From assembly GCF_003417535.1 (NCBI RefSeq), contig NZ_QVLS01000005.1, positions 7,501 to 71,500 of the forward strand: DNA of 64,000 nt, read 5' to 3'. The translations under genes and the position numbers were made by a program. The stretch is from Hydrogenophaga borbori (GTDB lineage: Bacteria; Pseudomonadota; Gammaproteobacteria; Burkholderiales; Burkholderiaceae_C). Below the pieces are notes generated by a model. It was not told where the DNA came from. It saw nothing but the letters and a program-made list of their open reading frames with translations, and searched no databases. This document shows, in pieces, positions 59,456 to 64,000 of the stretch; the stretch's first letter is position 1, and each line of letters opens with the position of its first letter.

Positions 59456-59893
59456 ATGTTCAAGAAGATCCTCGTTCCCACCGACGGCTCCGAGGTGGGG
59501 CACCAAGCCGCCGCCACGGCGGCCCAGATGGCCAGCGAGTCGGGTGGGCAGGTGGTGGGCGTCTACGTCATCGACCCCTTCCCCTACATTGGCATCGGCG
59601 ACGCCTCGGCCGTGGGCCTGCAGGCCTACCTGAGCGATGCCAAGCGCGTGGCCGGCGACGCGCTGGACAGCGTGGCCAACGCCTGCCGCGCGAAGAACGT
59701 GCCGTTCGCGGGCGACACCATCGAGCGCAACCTGGTGTGGGAGGGCATCCTGGAAACCGCCAAGGCCGAGGGCTGCGACCTGATCGTGATGGGCTCGCAC
59801 GGCCGCCAGGGGGTCAAGGCCCTGATCCTGGGCAGCGTCGCGCAGAAGGTCCTGACGCACGCGCACATCCCGGTGCTGATCGTCAAGGGCTGA
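59456..59893 (+). CDS. universal stress protein (UspA family)
   Basis: 145 residues. KKILVPTDGSEVGHQA at the N-terminus and the ATP-binding GSHGRQGVKALILGSVAQKVLTHAHIPVLIV at the C-terminus (G-2x-G-9x-G-S/T type) mark an ATP-binding UspA. SD AGGAGA 6 nt upstream of ATG 59456. It lies 70 nt after fdh alpha and may be cotranscribed. Precise role unknown. Confidence 0.95.
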   Translation: MFKKILVPTDGSEVGHQAAATAAQMASESGGQVVGVYVIDPFPYIGIGDASAVGLQAYLSDAKRVAGDALDSVANACRAKNVPFAGDTIERNLVWEGILETAKAEGCDLIVMGSHGRQGVKALILGSVAQKVLTHAHIPVLIVKG

Positions 59894-59915
59894 GCCGCGG
59901 GGAGCGGCGCCCGGC

Positions 59916-60329
59916 TCAGCGCCGGAAGCGCCCGCTGCCGTCGATGATGGACAGGTCGGCGAAGTCCAGCCCGGCGCGGCGCAGGCCTTCCACCACCACC
60001 TTGGCGCCCGCGAAGCCTTCCATCATGGCGGGCGCCGCTTCGCACTGGTAGGTGGCGCGCACATTGAACACCCAGGGGTTGACCGGCCGGTGCAGCACCA
60101 TGGCCCCGGTGCCGGGCGCCACCAGCGGCACCTTGTGTTCGGCCAGCAGCGGCAGCAGCGCCTCGGCGTGCGGTGTGCCCCGGTTGAGGAACAGGGCCAG
60201 CACGCCGCGCTGGCGGGTCAGCTCGCGCGCGAACTGCACCGTCACCTTGGGGTCGAACCTGTCGTCGACCGAGATCAGTTCGACCTTCTCGCCGTGTACC
60301 CCGCCGCGGGCGTTCACGGGGTCGAAGTA
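59916..60329 (-). pseudogene. remnant of an ABC-transporter substrate-binding protein (branched-chain amino acid type)
   Basis: About 138 codons recognisably similar to LivK-like periplasmic binding proteins: NARGGVHGEKVELISVDDRFDPKVT, ALFLNRGTPHAEALLPLLAEHKVPLVAPGTGAMVLH, NPWVFNVRATYQ, then abruptly MEGFAGAKVVVEGLRRAG and LDFADLSIIDGSGRFRR. Family members have about 380 residues. Here the signal peptide and first ~60 residues are missing, and the middle after VRATYQ and a piece before LDFADL are deleted in frame. No start codon with SD precedes it. A decayed gene, next to uvrA. Confidence 0.85.
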
Positions 60330-60425
60330 CAACCATTTGTAATGGCGCGCGAGTCTGCGCAGAGGCTCCCCCGGAAGGACAGTGTGGAAATGACGTAGGG
60401 CGCGGCAGCGGTCGCGGGCGGTCCC

Positions 60426-60431
60426 TAGAAT
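60426..60431 (+). promoter_or_regulatory. candidate -10 element of uvrA
   Basis: TAGAAT in CCCTAGAATCTTCC, 27 nt before the uvrA ATG. No clear -35 or SOS (LexA CTG-N10-CAG) box was found in the 130-nt gap after the remnant gene. Confidence 0.45.
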
Positions 60432-60458
60432 CTTCCGCTTCCCGCTCAGGAGCCCTGC

Positions 60459-63400
60459 ATGTCCGACGATCGCCGCCCCGACCTCTCCACCCCGGCCGAA
60501 CCCGATGAACGGGCGGCCGACGGGGGCGGCGCCGAGGGCCTGATCCGCATCCGCGGCGCGCGCCAGCACAACCTCAAGGGCCTGGACCTGGACATCCGCA
60601 CCGGCGAACTGACGGTGGTGACCGGACCCAGTGGCTCGGGCAAATCCAGCCTGGTGTTCGACACCCTGTTCGCCGAGGGCCAGCGCCGCTACGTCGAGAC
60701 CTTCAGCGCCTACGCGCGGCAGTTCCTGGACCGCATGGACAAGCCGGCGGTGGACCGCGTGGAGGGCGTGCCGCCCGCGATCGCCATCGACCAGACCAAC
60801 CCGGTGCGGTCCTCGCGCTCGACCGTGGGCACCATGACCGAGCTCAACGACCACCTCAAGCTGCTGTTCGCGCGCGGCGCCGAGCTGTTCGACCGCGAGA
60901 CCGCGCTGCCGGTGCGGCACGACTCGCCCGAGACCATCGCGGCCGAACTGCGGCGGCGCGCCGAAGCGCAGGGGGATCCCCGGCTGGTGCTGACCTTCCC
61001 GGTGGAATTGCCCGCCAACACCACGCCCGAGGAAATCGAACAGTGGCTCTCGGCCAGCGGCTACACCCGCGTGCAGGCCGAGCGCACGGTGCAGCGCGAG
61101 GCGAAGGAAGAGGCGCCCGCCGCCAAGGGGGCGAAGAAGGCCAAGCCGGTGATCGAGGCCGTGAAGCTGCTCGACGTGGTGGCCGACCGCTTCCGCGTGG
61201 CCAGCGCCGAGCCCGCGCGCGTGATGGAGGCCATCGAGACCGGCCTCAAGCGCGGCGGCGGCCGGCTCACGGTGTACGCCTTGAAGGAAGCGGGTGAGCC
61301 CGAGATCTGGAAGTTTTCGACCGGCCTGCACTGCCCCGAGAGCGACATCCGCTACAGCGAGCCCGCGCCGTCCATGTTCTCGTTCAACTCGCCGGTGGGC
61401 GCCTGCGACAGCTGCCGCGGCTTCGGCCGCGTGATCGGCGTCGACTACGGCCTGGTGATCCCGAACGACAGGCTCACGCTGCGCAACGGCGCCATCAAGG
61501 TGTTCCAGACGCCGGCCTGGAAGGAGTGCCAGGACGACCTGATGCGCCACGCCGAGGCGGCGGGCATCCCGCGCGACACGCCCTGGGCCAAGCTCACGCC
61601 CGAGCAGCAGGCCTGGGTGAAGAACGGCTCGCCGCAGTGGAACGGCAAGTGGAACCAGCAGTGGTACGGCGTGGGCCGCTTCTTCGAGTACCTGGAGAGC
61701 AAGGCCTACAAGATGCACATCCGCGTGCTCTTGTCCAAGTACCGCAGCTACACCGAGTGCCCGGTGTGCCGCGGCGCGCGCCTCAAGACCGACAGCCTGC
61801 TCTGGCGCGTGGGCACGGCGGCGCAGGCCGACGCGGTGCTGGCGCCGTCGCAGCGCTACCTGCCCGCGGGCGTGGCCTGGTCGCGCGCGCAGCTGGAGGC
61901 GCTGCCCGGCCTGTGCCTGCACGACCTGATGCTCATGCCGCTGACGGATTTGCGGCGCTTCTTCGATTCCATCGTGCCTGCGCAGGCGGGCAGCACCGGC
62001 GAGCAGCAGGCGCTCAAGCTGCTGCTGGAAGAAATCAACACCCGCATCCGCTACCTCTGCGAGGTCGGCATCGGCTACCTCACGCTGGACCGGCAAAGCC
62101 GCACGCTCAGCGGCGGCGAGGTGCAGCGCATCAACCTCACCACCGCGCTCGGCACCTCGCTGGTCAATACGCTGTTCGTGCTCGACGAGCCCAGCATCGG
62201 CCTGCACCCGCGCGACATGGCGCGCATCGTCGACGCCATGAAGCGCCTGCGCGACGCCGGCAACACCCTGGTGGTGGTGGAGCACGACCCGGCCGTCATG
62301 CTCGCGGCCGACCGCCTGATCGACATGGGCCCGGGCCCGGGTGAGCGCGGCGGGCGCATCGTGTTCGACGGCACGCCGGCGCAGATCCGCTCGGCCGATA
62401 CGCTCACCGGCGCCTACCTGGGCGCGCGCAAGACCATCGGCATGGGTTTCAAGCGCGCCGTCACCGACAGCACGCCGCGCCTCATCCTGGAAGGCGCGAG
62501 CGAGCACAACCTGAAGAACGTGTCGGTGGAGTTCCCCCTGCAGCGCCTGGTGGTGATCACCGGTGTGTCGGGCTCGGGCAAGTCCACGCTGATCCAGGAC
62601 GTGCTGGCGCCCGCGCTCATGCGCCATTTCGGCCAGAGCACCGAATCGCCCGGCGCGCACGACCGCCTGCTCGGCGCCGAGCAGCTGGCCGACGTGGTCT
62701 TCGTCGACCAGTCGCCCATCGGCAAGACCGCGCGCTCCAACCCGGTGAGCTACGTCGGCGCCTGGGACGCCATCCGCGCGCTGTTCGCCGACGCGCCGCT
62801 GGCGCGCCAGCGCAGCTACACGCCGGCCAAGTTCAGCTTCAACAGCGGCGACGGCCGCTGCCCCACCTGCGGCGGCTCGGGCTTCGAGCACGTGGAGATG
62901 CAGTTCCTCTCCGACGTCTACCTGCGCTGCCCCGATTGCGACGGCAAGCGCTACCGGCCCGAAATCCTGGAAGTGAAGATCGATCGGGGCGGCCGGATGC
63001 TGAGCGTGGCCGACACGCTGGAGCTCACGGTGAACGAAGCGGCCCAGCTGTTCGCGCACGACCGCGAGGTGATCCGCGCGCTGCAACCCATCGTGGACGT
63101 GGGCCTGGAGTACGTGAAGCTGGGACAGCCCGTTCCCACGCTCTCGGGCGGCGAGGCGCAGCGCCTCAAGCTCGCGGGCTTCCTGGCCGAGGCCGCCAAG
63201 TCCGCGAGCGCCAGCCGCCAGGCCGTGTCGCGCAAGGGCACGCTGTTCCTGTTCGACGAGCCCACCACCGGCCTGCACTTCGACGACATCGCCAAGCTCA
63301 TGCGCTCGCTGCGCAAGCTGCTGGACGCCGGCCATTCGCTGGTGGTGATCGAGCACAACCTGGACGTGATCCGCGCCGCCGACTGGCTGGTCGACCTCGG

Positions 63401-64000
63401 CCCCGAGGGCGGCGCCGGCGGCGGTGCCGTGGTGGCCGAGGGCCCGCCCGAGCAGGTGCGCGAGCACCCCACGAGCCACACCGCGCGGGCGCTGCGCGAG
63501 TACGCGGCGGCCATGGACCAGGTGCACGCGGTGGGCGAGGCGCCGGCGCCCTACCGTGCGCGCGCCGCCGCGCGCCGCGCGCCGCGCGACGAAGCCATCC
63601 GCATCGTCAACGCCAAGGAGCACAACCTCAAGCAGCTCAGCGTGGACATCCCGCGCGGCAAGTTCAACGTCATCTCGGGCGTGAGCGGTTCGGGCAAGAG
63701 CACGCTGGCCTTCGACATCCTGTTCAACGAAGGCCAGCGCCGCTACCTGGAAAGCCTCAACGCCTACGCGCGCAGCATCGTGCAGCCGGCGGGCCGGCCC
63801 GAGGTGGACGCGGTCTACGGCATCCCGCCCACCGTGGCCATCGAGCAGCGCCTGTCGCGCGGCGGGCGCAAGAGCACGGTGGGCACCACCACCGAGGTCT
63901 GGCATTTCCTGCGCCTGCTCTACGTGAAGCTGGGCACCCAGCACTGCGTGCACGACGGCGCGGCCGTGAAACCGCAGAGCGCCGACAGCATCGCGGCCGC
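60459..64000 (+). CDS. uvrA: excinuclease ABC subunit A, extended multi-ATPase form (partial)
   Basis: Open from ATG 60459 (SD CAGGAG) to the window end, at least 1,180 codons; the 3' end is missing. First UvrA unit: Walker A GPSGSGKSS near residue 58, signature LSGGEVQRINL, C-x2-C zinc motifs (CDSCRGFG, CPVCRGARL), second Walker A GVSGSGKST (Lys708), CPTCGGSGF/CPDCDGKRY, second signature LSGGEAQRLKLAGFLAEA. Instead of ending near 970, the frame passes a linker (about 1000-1045) into a third ATPase start: RIVNAKEHNLKQLSVDI, Walker A GVSGSGKSTLAFD (Lys1080) and NAYARSIVQ...GIPPTVAIEQ. This is the ~1,900-residue tandem UvrA known from some Gamma- and Betaproteobacteria, here truncated by the window. 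DNA damage recognition is the family role; that of the tandem form is unclear. Confidence 0.93.
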   Translation, partial: MSDDRRPDLSTPAEPDERAADGGGAEGLIRIRGARQHNLKGLDLDIRTGELTVVTGPSGSGKSSLVFDTLFAEGQRRYVETFSAYARQFLDRMDKPAVDRVEGVPPAIAIDQTNPVRSSRSTVGTMTELNDHLKLLFARGAELFDRETALPVRHDSPETIAAELRRRAEAQGDPRLVLTFPVELPANTTPEEIEQWLSASGYTRVQAERTVQREAKEEAPAAKGAKKAKPVIEAVKLLDVVADRFRVASAEPARVMEAIETGLKRGGGRLTVYALKEAGEPEIWKFSTGLHCPESDIRYSEPAPSMFSFNSPVGACDSCRGFGRVIGVDYGLVIPNDRLTLRNGAIKVFQTPAWKECQDDLMRHAEAAGIPRDTPWAKLTPEQQAWVKNGSPQWNGKWNQQWYGVGRFFEYLESKAYKMHIRVLLSKYRSYTECPVCRGARLKTDSLLWRVGTAAQADAVLAPSQRYLPAGVAWSRAQLEALPGLCLHDLMLMPLTDLRRFFDSIVPAQAGSTGEQQALKLLLEEINTRIRYLCEVGIGYLTLDRQSRTLSGGEVQRINLTTALGTSLVNTLFVLDEPSIGLHPRDMARIVDAMKRLRDAGNTLVVVEHDPAVMLAADRLIDMGPGPGERGGRIVFDGTPAQIRSADTLTGAYLGARKTIGMGFKRAVTDSTPRLILEGASEHNLKNVSVEFPLQRLVVITGVSGSGKSTLIQDVLAPALMRHFGQSTESPGAHDRLLGAEQLADVVFVDQSPIGKTARSNPVSYVGAWDAIRALFADAPLARQRSYTPAKFSFNSGDGRCPTCGGSGFEHVEMQFLSDVYLRCPDCDGKRYRPEILEVKIDRGGRMLSVADTLELTVNEAAQLFAHDREVIRALQPIVDVGLEYVKLGQPVPTLSGGEAQRLKLAGFLAEAAKSASASRQAVSRKGTLFLFDEPTTGLHFDDIAKLMRSLRKLLDAGHSLVVIEHNLDVIRAADWLVDLGPEGGAGGGAVVAEGPPEQVREHPTSHTARALREYAAAMDQVHAVGEAPAPYRARAAARRAPRDEAIRIVNAKEHNLKQLSVDIPRGKFNVISGVSGSGKSTLAFDILFNEGQRRYLESLNAYARSIVQPAGRPEVDAVYGIPPTVAIEQRLSRGGRKSTVGTTTEVWHFLRLLYVKLGTQHCVHDGAAVKPQSADSIAA

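Noticed and set aside
60330-60458. LexA/SOS box upstream of uvrA
   Set aside because: No CTG-N10-CAG or betaproteobacterial equivalent was seen in the gap.
59916-63953. Very long minus-strand open frame (over 1,300 codons) antisense to uvrA
   Set aside because: Only its last ~138 codons look like a protein family (the substrate-binding remnant). The rest is low-complexity (Val/Ala/His/Gly/Arg-rich) and mirrors the uvrA codon pattern, a common artefact of high GC.

Overview
The window reads as a chromosomal segment of a GC-rich betaproteobacterium of the order Burkholderiales, most likely family Comamonadaceae (a Hydrogenophaga/Acidovorax-like organism). This is inferred from the rRNA operon layout (tRNA-Ile, tRNA-Ala, 23S, 5S), the almost uniform G/C third codon positions, Comamonadaceae-style protein families (FFLEELY motif protein, HQSTWE-type PlsC, giant UvrA, LiuR-controlled leucine catabolism) and GC-rich intergenic repeats. 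No 16S rRNA is included, so the genus is not fixed.

Layout. 1-3830: 3' part of an rRNA operon (spacer with tRNA-Ile(GAU) and tRNA-Ala(UGC), 23S, 5S, strong terminator). 3879-9923: metallo-beta-lactamase-fold protein, FFLEELY protein, membrane-anchored alpha/beta hydrolase, then phenylalanine/tyrosine catabolism (phhA, hpd) with a divergent Lrp/AsnC regulator, and a GNAT acetyltransferase. 10019-18230: envelope and housekeeping genes in one direction (corC, lnt, glyQS, gmhB, plsC, YgjP-like metallopeptidase). 18217-25995: first leucine/isovalerate cluster: liuR, two LiuR-type palindromes, a thioesterase, liuA, carbonic anhydrase, thiolase, SDR, PPOX protein and an acyl-CoA dehydrogenase. 26039-28907: K+ uptake pair trkA-trkH. 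29018-33832: glutathione transferase, YchJ, a HAD phosphatase, an FMN 2-hydroxyacid oxidase with a Fur-box-preceded PKHD hydroxylase, and an AraC regulator. 33951-47356: second leucine cluster (liuB, DinB, acyl-CoA dehydrogenase, liuC, liuD, ghrA, liuE) with a translationally coupled biotin block bioA-bioF-bioD placed directly before the biotin-carrying carboxylase subunit, then YbaK, DUF1289 and a 2-hydroxychromene-2-carboxylate isomerase. 47372-59893: serine hydrolase, then a formate dehydrogenase locus (regulator, fused NuoE/NuoF-type beta subunit, catalytic alpha subunit, UspA). Between regulator and structural genes lies a 4.9-kb unit of two small CesT-like proteins and a 1,196-residue protein of unknown family. 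59916-64000: remnant of an ABC-transporter substrate-binding protein and the first ~1,180 codons of a multi-ATPase UvrA.

Most noteworthy: (1) the probable type III secretion chaperone/chaperone/giant effector unit lodged inside the formate dehydrogenase locus, flanked by a 10-bp direct repeat; (2) biotin synthesis genes overlapping the gene of the biotin-dependent leucine-pathway carboxylase; (3) a sharply bounded low-GC3 patch with an extra segment inside glyS; (4) a GmhB-like phosphatase that has lost a metal-site aspartate; (5) a UvrA that runs on into a third ABC ATPase domain. Function calls rest on motif recognition by eye; no database search was run.
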